64,000 nucleotides of DNA from Chryseobacterium sediminis (GTDB taxonomy: Bacteria > Bacteroidota > Bacteroidia > Flavobacteriales > Weeksellaceae), in NCBI RefSeq assembly GCF_008386505.1, contig NZ_VUNZ01000004.1, positions 186,001 through 250,000 of the forward strand, read 5' to 3'. How positions within the stretch are numbered: position 1 is the stretch's first letter; each line of letters opens with the position of its first letter. The position numbers and the translations under genes were made by a program. Under the pieces are notes generated by a model. It was given only the letters and a program-made list of their open reading frames with translations, made no database searches and had not been told where the DNA came from. Shown here one piece after another: positions 26,607 to 34,609 of the stretch.

Positions 26607-27305
26607 ATGTTTAAGACTAAAGATGCTTGGATGAATTTCTTTTATTCATTCGGTGCTGCAATTGTAATTCTTGGAGCTTGGCTTAAAATTACTCACATTA
26701 CCTTGGGACCAATTAACGGTAACATCGCTCTTACCGTGGGACTTATTACTGAGGCGATTATCTTTATCATTTTTGCATTTGACCCTCCAAAATCTGAAGA
26801 GTCTTATGCTTGGGAAAATGTTTATCCTGAATTATTAGATAAGCATGCTAACCCAAATCCATTACACTCTAATGTATCTTCTAGAAATAACAATGCTGCA
26901 GCTCAATTTGCTGAATTAGAAAATTCTCTTTCTACCAAATTGGACAAAATGCTTGAGGATGCTAGATTAGATGTTCAATTATTTGAAAGACTGAGAACAG
27001 GAATTGATAAATTTTCAAACTCTGTTGATCAGATCAATCAAACTGTTGACGTATCTGCTTCTACGCATAAATATAATGACCAATTAAATAAAGCTGCTCA
27101 GCATATGGAAAGCATGAATGCTCTTTATGCAATGCAACTTGAAAGCGGTAAAAAACAATCAGAATTTGCTAACAAATATGTAGCAGATATGCAGAAATCT
27201 GCAGAACAATCTGAGAAATTCAATCAAGAGCTACAAGGTTTAACTTCTAATCTTAATAACTTAAATAGAGTTTATGGTGGTATGTTAACTGCTATGAAGT
27301 CTTAA
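26607..27305 (+). CDS. gldL: T9SS motor protein GldL
   Basis: Inner-membrane protein of 232 residues with two transmembrane helices (about residues 10-28 and 38-60), ending in FAFDPPKSEE, then a cytoplasmic coiled-coil-rich tail (LENSLSTKLDKMLEDARLD, LNKAAQHMESMNALYAMQ). GldL and GldM form the proton-driven motor of gliding and T9SS secretion. Residue Glu at TEAIIFIIFAF in helix 2 is the likely proton-path glutamate known from GldL. It follows gldK by 53 bases. Confidence 0.95.
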   Translation: MFKTKDAWMNFFYSFGAAIVILGAWLKITHITLGPINGNIALTVGLITEAIIFIIFAFDPPKSEESYAWENVYPELLDKHANPNPLHSNVSSRNNNAAAQFAELENSLSTKLDKMLEDARLDVQLFERLRTGIDKFSNSVDQINQTVDVSASTHKYNDQLNKAAQHMESMNALYAMQLESGKKQSEFANKYVADMQKSAEQSEKFNQELQGLTSNLNNLNRVYGGMLTAMKS

Positions 27306-27357
27306 TTCCTAACCATTTCTAAATTTAACTACTTAATCAAAAAACAAAGAAAAGAGA

Positions 27358-28947
27358 ATGGCACAAGGAAAACAGACCCCTCGTCAGAAGATGATCAACC
27401 TGATGTATTTGGTGTTCATCGCGATGATGGCCCTAAATATTGATGCAGAAATCATCAGATCATACTATGACTCTACGAGAGCATTGAATGAAACCAGAAC
27501 TTTAACAGAAAAAAAGAACGAGAAGATCTTTGAAAGAACGTTGGAAGCTAAGGCTCAGCAAGTTCCGGATACCTACGCGCAGCCTTGGGCTCAGTACAAA
27601 GTATTGAAAACCAAAATTGATGCGTTGGTGAAATCTGCTCAGGATGTTAAAGATTTATTGAAAAAACAATCTGAGTTTCACGATAAAGATAAGGACGGAA
27701 AAGATATTGACGTAAGTGAAAACTTTGCTGCACTTAACAACAACGAAGCAACTACTGAATATTTCTTCAAAGAAGGAGATGAAAATACTCCATCAAAGAA
27801 TGCATTAGATCTTAAAGCTAAAATTGATGATGTAAGAAACTATATCAATACTACTTTTGGAAGCAATGCTCAGTTACAGGATTTAGTTGCAAGAGCTAAT
27901 AAGTCTCTTATTGCGGAGTATCCTAAAGGAACATCTCCAAATGAAAAGACTTGGTTCCAGAATAAATTTTATCATCAGCCGCTAATTGCTGCAATATCTA
28001 ACTTGGAGATTATCCAAAATGATGCCAGAAACGTTCAGTCTGATGCATTGGCACTATTACTTCAGGAAAAAGTAGATGCGAATATTAAATTCTCAAGCTA
28101 CGAACCTATTGTTTCAGGTCCGGTTGATATCCAGGCAGGAAAACAGGCTGAAGTAAAAGTAATGTTAGGAACTTATTCTAACAGCAATAAAATCAGCATC
28201 TCTGGTGTAAGCAGAGTTGAAAATGGTAAAGGTATTACACAAATTTCAGGTTCTGGAATTGGTGAACATAAATTAGGAGGTACAATTACATTAACAGATG
28301 CTTCAGGTAAGCCACAATCTTTCCCTTGGACGCATACTTATAATGTAATCGCAGGACCTAGAGAAGTAAAACTTGAAAAAGGATTATTACTTTCTGCTGA
28401 TAAAATGAATGTAATGTATAGAGGACTTGAGAACCCTGTTTCAGGATCAATCTTAGGTGCTGACAATTCTAAACTTTCATTATCTGCTGCAGGAGCTACT
28501 GTAAAAGGTAAAGGTCCAGGTAAATGGGATGTAACTCCTACTACAGGAAATGTAGTTAAGTTAACATTATCAGGAACAGATCCATATGGTAAAACAGTTT
28601 CTCAGGTATTTGAGTACAGAATTAAGAATATTCCTAGACCTCAGGGTCAGATCAGAGGTAAAGCTGTAAACTTTATGCCGGCAGGTTCTATCCCTAACCA
28701 GATTGTATCAGCTACTTTACCTGACTTTGACTTCCCTGTTTCGTTCACTGTAAATAGCTTCATTATTAAGCTTCCAGGAAAAGCAGGTACTCTGATTCAA
28801 GGTAGTTCACTATCAGGAGCAGAAGGTATGCTTAGAAACCTTAGACCTGGTGATGTAGTTCAGATCTATGATATTCAGGCTACGGCTACAGGATTGGGTA
28901 ACCAGAAACTTAAGGAAATTTCGCCTGTAATTATTAATGTACAATAA
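27358..28947 (+). CDS. gldM: T9SS motor protein GldM
   Basis: Inner-membrane/periplasmic protein of 529 residues with one N-terminal membrane helix (MINLMYLVFIAMMALNI, residues 11-27), whose preceding QTPRQKM sequence is characteristic. The periplasmic part has an alpha-helical first domain and three Ig-like beta domains, as in published GldM structures; repeated VSGPVDIQAGKQAEVKVMLG and RGKAVNFMPAGSIPNQIVSA mark these. It dimerises, threads through GldL in the motor and reaches GldK/GldN. It lies 52 bases after gldL. Confidence 0.96.
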   Translation: MAQGKQTPRQKMINLMYLVFIAMMALNIDAEIIRSYYDSTRALNETRTLTEKKNEKIFERTLEAKAQQVPDTYAQPWAQYKVLKTKIDALVKSAQDVKDLLKKQSEFHDKDKDGKDIDVSENFAALNNNEATTEYFFKEGDENTPSKNALDLKAKIDDVRNYINTTFGSNAQLQDLVARANKSLIAEYPKGTSPNEKTWFQNKFYHQPLIAAISNLEIIQNDARNVQSDALALLLQEKVDANIKFSSYEPIVSGPVDIQAGKQAEVKVMLGTYSNSNKISISGVSRVENGKGITQISGSGIGEHKLGGTITLTDASGKPQSFPWTHTYNVIAGPREVKLEKGLLLSADKMNVMYRGLENPVSGSILGADNSKLSLSAAGATVKGKGPGKWDVTPTTGNVVKLTLSGTDPYGKTVSQVFEYRIKNIPRPQGQIRGKAVNFMPAGSIPNQIVSATLPDFDFPVSFTVNSFIIKLPGKAGTLIQGSSLSGAEGMLRNLRPGDVVQIYDIQATATGLGNQKLKEISPVIINVQ

Positions 28948-28969
28948 GGTTAATTTGTAAAATCATATT

Positions 28970-29908
28970 ATGAAAAAATATATTAGCACCCTTTTAGTTT
29001 TAGTTTCGGGATTCGCATTTTCCCAGACTATTCTGAATGCTGCTTCTCCCGAAGAATTTAGACAAATGAGATCTGAATCTATGAGAAAAGCAGGGGATAC
29101 TGTTATCAGCAATAAAGTAAAGCCTCTTGAATATGGTTTCGTTGATGACAAAGATATTTACAAGAGTATGTTTGTTTGGGAAATCATTGATATGAATGAT
29201 AAGATCAACCAGCCATTCTATTATGACAATCCGGATGGTCTTCTTTCAAGCTCTACAAGATCTTTATATCAATTACTACTTGATGGAGCCCTTAAAGGTG
29301 ACATTAAAGAAGTTTATGATGACGAAAACTTTGTGACAAGACTTACACCTGAAGCCATTCAGAAAAGATTGGAAAGTATAAGACTTGACGAAGAAGCAAT
29401 CGATATTCTTAACTCTGGAAGAACACTTACAGAAGACGAGAAAAAAAGATTAACAGATATCATCAGAACGACTACTGATAAAGTAAAAGTTCTTAAAGTG
29501 ATGGGTATGTGGTTTATCGATAAGAGAGACGGTCAGATGAAATACAGACCTTTAGGTATCGCAGCTATGGGACCAGATCCTACATCTGTTGGAAGAATTG
29601 GTCCTGACGGTCAGCCTTTAGCAGGTGCTGATGAATTGATCGACTTATTCTGGATCTATTATCCAAGCGCTCGTGATATTTTGGCAAATAATTATGTTTT
29701 CAATAGAAAAAATTCTTCTGCCGACCTATCTTTTGATGATATCATCAATGCAAGAAGATTCTCTTCTATTATCTATAAGTCTTCAAGCGGCTTAGGAGAT
29801 GGTACTATCAAAGACTATATTCCTAAAAATGCTGATGAACAGCTGGAAGAAAGCGATAGAATCAAATCGCAGATTCTTGACATGGAAAATGATATGTGGA
29901 ATTACTAG
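28970..29908 (+). CDS. gldN: T9SS protein GldN
   Basis: Periplasmic/outer-membrane-associated component of 312 residues with signal peptide MKKYISTLLVLVSGFAFSQ. It completes the GldK-GldN ring. The family phrases YKSMFVWEIIDMNDKINQPF, KVLKVMGMWFIDKRDGQMKY and LFWIYYPSARDILANNYVFN are visible. It starts 22 bases after gldM and is followed by a strong terminator, closing the operon. Confidence 0.95.
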   Translation: MKKYISTLLVLVSGFAFSQTILNAASPEEFRQMRSESMRKAGDTVISNKVKPLEYGFVDDKDIYKSMFVWEIIDMNDKINQPFYYDNPDGLLSSSTRSLYQLLLDGALKGDIKEVYDDENFVTRLTPEAIQKRLESIRLDEEAIDILNSGRTLTEDEKKRLTDIIRTTTDKVKVLKVMGMWFIDKRDGQMKYRPLGIAAMGPDPTSVGRIGPDGQPLAGADELIDLFWIYYPSARDILANNYVFNRKNSSADLSFDDIINARRFSSIIYKSSSGLGDGTIKDYIPKNADEQLEESDRIKSQILDMENDMWNY

Positions 29909-29928
29909 ATTTCACTTGATATTTATAG

Positions 29929-29962
29929 AAAACCTGAGTATTTTTACTCAGGTTTTTTTTAT
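29929..29962 (+). terminator. Terminator of the gldKLMN operon
   Basis: AAACCTGAGTA / TACTCAGGTTT hairpin followed by TTTTTTTATT, about 20 bases after the gldN stop. Confidence 0.9.
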
Positions 29963-30048
29963 TATGAAATCGCCCTTTGTTTATTGCTACTCAATAATCA
30001 ATGATATTGGGGATTACATATGACCTTTAAATAAATGAAATTTCTCAT

Positions 30049-31083
30049 ATGAAAAATGTAGATTATATTATTGTAGGAGACGGATATGCAGGACTTTTTC
30101 TGGCTCATCAGCTAATTAAGAACAATAAATCGTTTGTGATCTTTTCTGAAGGAAGAAAAAGTGCTTCACAGATTTCAGCCGGAATTATCAATCCTGTTGT
30201 TCTTAAAAAGTTTACCACATTTTGGAAAGCACAGGAACAAATAGACTTTCTTAAAGACAGCCTTAAAGAAATAGAAACTTATACCGGAGAAAATTACCTG
30301 ATCAATGCTCCCATTCACAGAATTTTTCATGATGAGAATGAGCAGAACTTGTGGTTGAAAAAATCGGGAAATGAAGAATTATCTGCTTTTCTTGATAAAA
30401 ATTTTGATTCTTTAAATGGGGTAAAAAACGATTTTCAGACCGGAAAGGTGAATCAGTCTGCCAGACTTAATGTTAATGGATTTTTTAATGGTTTATTCAG
30501 TTATTTGGAAAAAAATGATCATTTGATAAAAGAAAAATTCGATTATCCCAAACTGAACCCTTTTGAATCGGTTTATAAAGATATTTCTTTCAAAAATATT
30601 ATTTTCTGCGAAGGTATGGGAGTGAAAGAAAATCCATATTTTTCAGAAGTTGCTGTGGTTCCTAATAAAGGTCATCATATAAAAGTGAAACTTTCCCAAT
30701 CAATTCAGGAAAACGTCACCATTAAAAAGAAACACTTCTTATTTCCCACCGGAAACGGACTTTATTTTTATGGTGGAACCTACGACAGAGACCAGCTCCA
30801 TCATCATATTGATGACTCAGCGGTCACTCAATTGGTCAATGGGCTTTCTGAATTTTATCCCTGTGATTTTGAAGTGGAAGAAGTACATTTTGGTTTCCGT
30901 CCTACTGTAAAAGACAGAAGACCAATCATCGGGAGGCATGAAACATTGCATAATTTGTATGTTTTTAATGGAATGGGAGCCCGTGGTATCCTGAATGGAT
31001 GCTATTTTGCACGTGACTTGTTCCGTTTTATTGAAAATGATATTCCACTGCATGAAGAAGTTTCATCAAGGAGATTTCAATAG
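30049..31083 (+). CDS. FAD-dependent oxidoreductase (DAO family)
   Basis: A 344-residue flavoprotein. The N-terminal dinucleotide-binding loop is VGDGYAGLFLAHQL (GxGxxG, residues 9-14), the second FAD site includes SEGRKSASQISAGIINPVVL. The C-terminal FAD-contact region is FGFRPTVKDRRPIIGRHE and NGMGARGILNG, typical of D-amino-acid-oxidase-like proteins. Sequence resemblance is closest to the family containing the FAD domain of MnmC and related amine oxidases, but no methyltransferase domain is attached, so the substrate is unknown. No signal peptide. It precedes a SemiSWEET gene by 36 bases. Confidence 0.88.
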   Translation: MKNVDYIIVGDGYAGLFLAHQLIKNNKSFVIFSEGRKSASQISAGIINPVVLKKFTTFWKAQEQIDFLKDSLKEIETYTGENYLINAPIHRIFHDENEQNLWLKKSGNEELSAFLDKNFDSLNGVKNDFQTGKVNQSARLNVNGFFNGLFSYLEKNDHLIKEKFDYPKLNPFESVYKDISFKNIIFCEGMGVKENPYFSEVAVVPNKGHHIKVKLSQSIQENVTIKKKHFLFPTGNGLYFYGGTYDRDQLHHHIDDSAVTQLVNGLSEFYPCDFEVEEVHFGFRPTVKDRRPIIGRHETLHNLYVFNGMGARGILNGCYFARDLFRFIENDIPLHEEVSSRRFQ

Positions 31084-31119
31084 CATATCTTAGTGTAAAG
31101 ATTCAAAACTATAAAGCAT

Positions 31120-31380
31120 ATGAACGAAAATATATTAGGTATCATTGCCGGTTTTCTTACTTCTGTTTCAATGATTCCGCAGCTTGTAAAAGTGATCAGA
31201 GAAAAGAATGTAGAAGATATTTCTTTGCTCATGCTTCTGGTCCTTATTTCAGGGCTTTCATTATGGGTATGGTATGGTTTTGCAAAAAATGAACTGCCTA
31301 TTATTTTATCAAATTCGTTTGCTGTTCTGGTGAATATAAGCCTTCTGATTTGCTATAGAATGTACAATAAAAAAGAGTAA
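31120..31380 (+). CDS. SemiSWEET sugar transporter
   Basis: An 86-residue membrane protein with three predicted helices and the PQ-loop proline-glutamine in SMIPQLVKV (residues 17-25). This is the size and layout of bacterial SemiSWEETs, which dimerise to move sugars down a gradient. Residues WVWYGF in helix 2 and LSNSFAVLVN in helix 3 match the substrate-site Trp and Asn positions of the family. Follows the FAD oxidoreductase and ends at a terminator. Confidence 0.93.
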   Translation: MNENILGIIAGFLTSVSMIPQLVKVIREKNVEDISLLMLLVLISGLSLWVWYGFAKNELPIILSNSFAVLVNISLLICYRMYNKKE

Positions 31381-31393
31381 TCCTATATAAATG

Positions 31394-31430
31394 AAAAAGA
31401 CACCTTATCAAAAGGTGTCTTTATATTTTT
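31394..31430. terminator. Terminator between SemiSWEET and META-domain genes
   Basis: AAAGACACCTT / AAGGTGTCTTT hairpin followed by a T-rich tail; lies between convergent genes. Confidence 0.85.
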
Positions 31431-31447
31431 ACTGTAAAAAGATTCAA

Positions 31448-31882
31448 TTACTGAAGAACAAATTTAGCTAAAGGAGCCATTCTTGCCTTGTTTAAAGTAA
31501 GCGTATTTCCGTTTACAGAGTAGTTATCTGCAGCAAGGACTGCTTTAGTAAACTGGTTTTCAATATCCAGATCTTCACAAGCCATCATGGTAGACATTCC
31601 CTGATTGAATTTTATTCTCATGATTTCAGGTTTAATCTCGAAAGTTCCTCCAAATCCGTTACATCCGGCATGACCTTCATATCTCATTCCATCCATATTA
31701 AGTTTGAAATGAGGATTGTTTTTAGGGTTTTTAAGTTCAATCGGTTTCCCGTTAAGCTCTATAAGTTTCCAGGTTTTTCCGGTAATATCAGTAGTCGCTT
31801 TTTGTGCGTTTTGTGTTTTACATGAAACAACCAGAAATGTTGCAATAACAAGTGCCGATAAATAATAATATAAACTTTTCAT
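31448..31882 (-). CDS. META-domain lipoprotein (HslJ-like)
   Basis: A 144-residue exported lipoprotein: signal MKSLYYYLSALVIATFLVVSC with lipobox VVSC. The META domain is clear from GKTWKLIELNGKPI, the GHAGCNGFGGTFEI loop and MSTMMACEDLDIENQFTKAV. HslJ-type proteins are envelope proteins linked to stress and antibiotic resistance in Enterobacteria; the function here is unproven. It may be co-transcribed with the lipoprotein gene 37 bases upstream. Confidence 0.9.
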   Translation of the reverse strand: MKSLYYYLSALVIATFLVVSCKTQNAQKATTDITGKTWKLIELNGKPIELKNPKNNPHFKLNMDGMRYEGHAGCNGFGGTFEIKPEIMRIKFNQGMSTMMACEDLDIENQFTKAVLAADNYSVNGNTLTLNKARMAPLAKFVLQ

Positions 31883-31919
31883 AATGCTTATTTTTTTAAG
31901 ATGAATGCTATTCCTTATG

Positions 31920-32312
31920 CTAATACGATGCCATTTTTGCCGGGCCAGATTCTTTTTTTGCCTGTTTAAGATGGAATAGAACCATGTCTACATTCTTCTT
32001 AAGGAAAGTTATATTTCCCTTAATATCAGAATATTGATACTCTTCATTGGAGGCAGTATATTCAGGTAAAGCATCACTTTTTTTAAGGTCAAAAGTTTTA
32101 CCGTTTAAATGTATTGTTGCGGTATTTTTGGTGTTGTTGATCGTCACTTCTATCTTTTCCCCATAGCTGTCAACGTACACATCTTTGAAAATTTCGTCTG
32201 TGTTTTCGGGTGCGGCAGCGGTAATAGTTTCAGCTTCTTTACTCGGATGTTTACACGCTGTTAGGGAAAGAATGGTCAATCCTAAAAGGATTGGTGTTAA
32301 TAATTTTTTCAT
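31920..32312 (-). CDS. Small lipoprotein, unknown function
   Basis: A 130-residue lipoprotein: MKKLLTPILLGLTILSLTAC signal with lipobox LTAC, then HPSKEAETITAAAPENTDE linker. The mature part (EVTINNTKNTATIHLNGKTF, YSDIKGNITFLKKNVDMVLF) is a small beta-rich domain resembling MliC-type lysozyme inhibitors in layout (membrane-bound, about 80 residues, NGxxF...D...YxxxxxxxxxxxKxxxxxLF), but without the conserved cysteines. I infer a periplasmic role and do not assign a function. Same strand as the META lipoprotein downstream. Confidence 0.75.
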   Translation of the reverse strand: MKKLLTPILLGLTILSLTACKHPSKEAETITAAAPENTDEIFKDVYVDSYGEKIEVTINNTKNTATIHLNGKTFDLKKSDALPEYTASNEEYQYSDIKGNITFLKKNVDMVLFHLKQAKKESGPAKMASY

Positions 32313-32953
32313 AGTGATAAGTGATTTTAAAGTGTTTCATGAATTATGATGTTAATGCCTTATAAATTTACAAATATTTTTAATAAATATATGTTAATTT
32401 TTCATAAACTAACAGAGAGTTAAGATTTTATCTAATTTAACTCACTGTTTTATGAAACATTATTCGCGAAACAGAAAATAATAATTATTGTAGAAAAGTG
32501 GGGATTATCGTTGTTGTTTCAGGGATTTTAACGAACTTATTTTCACTGGTATAGTGTGCTTTTTTTTCATTTTTCATTTGTTGTGTAAATTTTTGGCAAA
32601 AATAATTCAAAAAGAAGAGAGTAACAATAAGTTAATGTTAATAATTCTAATTCATGATAAAGTTTAGGTTGGACTATTTTAACTTTCAGTTTTCAAATAA
32701 AAATCTTCAAAACAGAACAATTATGCACTTCATGATGTTCAAAAAAGCAACAACATTATAATTAAATTTTCCTTAAATTGAAAAATATGGCTTGATTTTT
32801 GAAAATTGTAAACTGCTCAGATAGAATTTCAAAATTGCTTGCATTGTGCTTGAATACGATGAAAGTTCACTATTTTTCAAACTTTTTTATTCAGGTATTT
32901 TAAAGGATAGTTAAATTTTGTTAATCTACTATGATAATATCATAATCTGGGTG
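32313..32953. other. Intergenic region, 640 bases, no gene supported
   Basis: Very AT-rich stretch between the divergent lipoprotein gene (start 32312) and the small membrane-protein gene (start 32972). No ORF above noise, no hairpin with a T-tract, and no repeat of other parts of the window was seen. It must hold the promoter of the minus-strand lipoprotein genes, which I could not place. Confidence 0.5.
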
Positions 32954-32961
32954 TACATTTG
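32954..32961 (+). promoter_or_regulatory. -7 promoter element (TACATTTG)
   Basis: TACATTTG matches TAnnTTTG, ten bases before the ATG at 32972. It overlaps an upstream in-frame ATG extension (32918) and so supports the later start. Confidence 0.55.
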
Positions 32962-32971
32962 CCACTTCAAA

Positions 32972-33358
32972 ATGAGAAACTTTATAGTATACTTTTTAAC
33001 TGGTCTTTTTCTGCTCTTTGTAGTAGAAAGCAGACTCGATGTTAAAACGCTACGAAATGACTACAATGGTCATGTTTCTCATCATATGCCGAAAAGAGCC
33101 AACCGTCTCAACCAGACTTTTGAAAAACTTTCTGTTCAGCAGATGGCCGATAATGTAGACAACTCCACATTAGAACTTGCTGAAAATGATTTCCAGCTGT
33201 CTGATGTATGGGAGGCTATTATTGTTTTTGCCGGAGTTTTCAGCCTGGTTTATATTTTTGGATTAAAAAGCTATAAACGGTTTAGACCGGATATTCATGG
33301 CTTTGTCTTTGGTCTTACTGCCAAAAGATTCATTCTGATCCGTTCTATTAGAATTTAA
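32972..33358 (+). CDS. Small membrane protein, unknown function
   Basis: A 128-residue protein from the chosen start (MRNFIVYFLTGLFLLFVVES), with an N-terminal signal-anchor and a second hydrophobic helix near residues 83-103 (WEAIIVFAGVFSLVYIFGL). The loop between is hydrophilic. A basic C-terminus (KSYKRFRPDIHGF...KRFILIRSIRI) would lie in the cytoplasm. No family recognised. It precedes an RND efflux operon by 144 bases, but no functional link is evident. Confidence 0.65.
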   Translation: MRNFIVYFLTGLFLLFVVESRLDVKTLRNDYNGHVSHHMPKRANRLNQTFEKLSVQQMADNVDNSTLELAENDFQLSDVWEAIIVFAGVFSLVYIFGLKSYKRFRPDIHGFVFGLTAKRFILIRSIRI

Positions 33359-33502
33359 AATTTTCTCGATCTATTCATTTTTCTGCCTGATTCCGGGTAG
33401 AAATACTTTGCGTTGTGTATGTCGGTAATCATCACATCGTCCCTCTTTTATTACCGTTTTATTTCTATCAAAACATTAACGATTTATATAAACTCTAGAA
33501 TT

Positions 33503-34588
33503 ATGATAAAGAGAGTTGCTTCGGGAATTGCGCTGAGTGCCCTTCTGTTGGCAGTTGGCTGCAATAAGAAAAAAGAAGAAAAAGAAGAAGTTACCGTATA
33601 TCCGGTGACGTCCCCTGTAGTAATGGATACTGTAATCAACAAAGAATACGTAGCCCAGATTCAATCCGTAAAAAACATTGAAGTAAGAGCCCAGGAAAAG
33701 GGCTTTCTGGAAAAGATCTTTGTAGATGAAGGACAATACGTACAGGCGGGACAGACATTGTTTCGAATCATGCCTAAACTGTATCAGGCAGAATTATTAA
33801 AAGCAAAAGCAGAGGTAGAACAGGCTTCTATCGAACTGAAAAATGCAAGTACATTAGCAGGAAACAATATTGTTTCTAAAAATGAAAAAGCAATGGCAAA
33901 AGCCAAGCTGGATGCTGCTAATGCAGAAATGAAACTGGCTCAGATCCATCTTTCATTTACGGATATCAAAGCACCATTCTCTGGTGTTATCAACAGAATC
34001 CCTTTGAAGCTTGGAAGTCTTGTTGACGAAGGTGATTTGTTGACTTCATTATCAGATAACACAAGTATCTATACTTATTTTAATGTTTCTGAACCGGAAT
34101 ATTTAAGTTATCAGACTCACGCGGCAGACAGAGGCAGCAATCAGGTGTCTCTGATCACAGCAAACGGAGAAACCTATTCGCAGAAAGGAGAAATCCAGAC
34201 TATTGAAGGAGAATTTGACAACGAAACAGGTAATATTGCTTTCCGTGCCAAGTTCCCGAATCCTGATAAACTCTTAAGAAATGGAGAGACAGGAAAAATA
34301 CAGATGTCAATGCCTGTTCATAATGCACTCATTATTCCTCAGAAAGCTACTTATGAGATTCAGGATCAGAAATACGTATTTGTCATTGATAAAAATGGAA
34401 TGGCAAAATCCCGAAATATCAAAATCGCTTATGAACTTCCGGATCTTTATGTAGTAGGTTCAGGTATTTCAAAAGGAGACCAGATCCTTTTGGAAGGAGT
34501 TCAGAAAGTGAAGGATGATCAAAAGGTGAAAACAAAATTCCAGGATCCTAAGAAAGTTCTTCAATCATTGAAATTAAAAGCAGAGTAG
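33503..34588 (+). CDS. RND efflux periplasmic adaptor (membrane fusion protein)
   Basis: A 361-residue lipoprotein adaptor of the HlyD/AcrA type. The signal MIKRVASGIALSALLLAVGC has lipobox AVGC; the start at 33503 follows from it (an ATG at 33413 would precede the signal by 30 residues). Visible parts: biotinyl-lipoyl-like SVKNIEVRAQEKGFLEKIFV and EGQYVQAGQTLFRI, a coiled-coil hairpin (residues about 95-160), DIKAPFSGVINRI and a beta-barrel domain with DLLTSLSDNTSIYTYF. It joins the inner-membrane pump and outer-membrane channel encoded next; spacing to the pump gene is 21 bases. Confidence 0.94.
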   Translation: MIKRVASGIALSALLLAVGCNKKKEEKEEVTVYPVTSPVVMDTVINKEYVAQIQSVKNIEVRAQEKGFLEKIFVDEGQYVQAGQTLFRIMPKLYQAELLKAKAEVEQASIELKNASTLAGNNIVSKNEKAMAKAKLDAANAEMKLAQIHLSFTDIKAPFSGVINRIPLKLGSLVDEGDLLTSLSDNTSIYTYFNVSEPEYLSYQTHAADRGSNQVSLITANGETYSQKGEIQTIEGEFDNETGNIAFRAKFPNPDKLLRNGETGKIQMSMPVHNALIIPQKATYEIQDQKYVFVIDKNGMAKSRNIKIAYELPDLYVVGSGISKGDQILLEGVQKVKDDQKVKTKFQDPKKVLQSLKLKAE

Positions 34589-34609
34589 TGGTCTCTAAAA
34601 TGAAGTAGT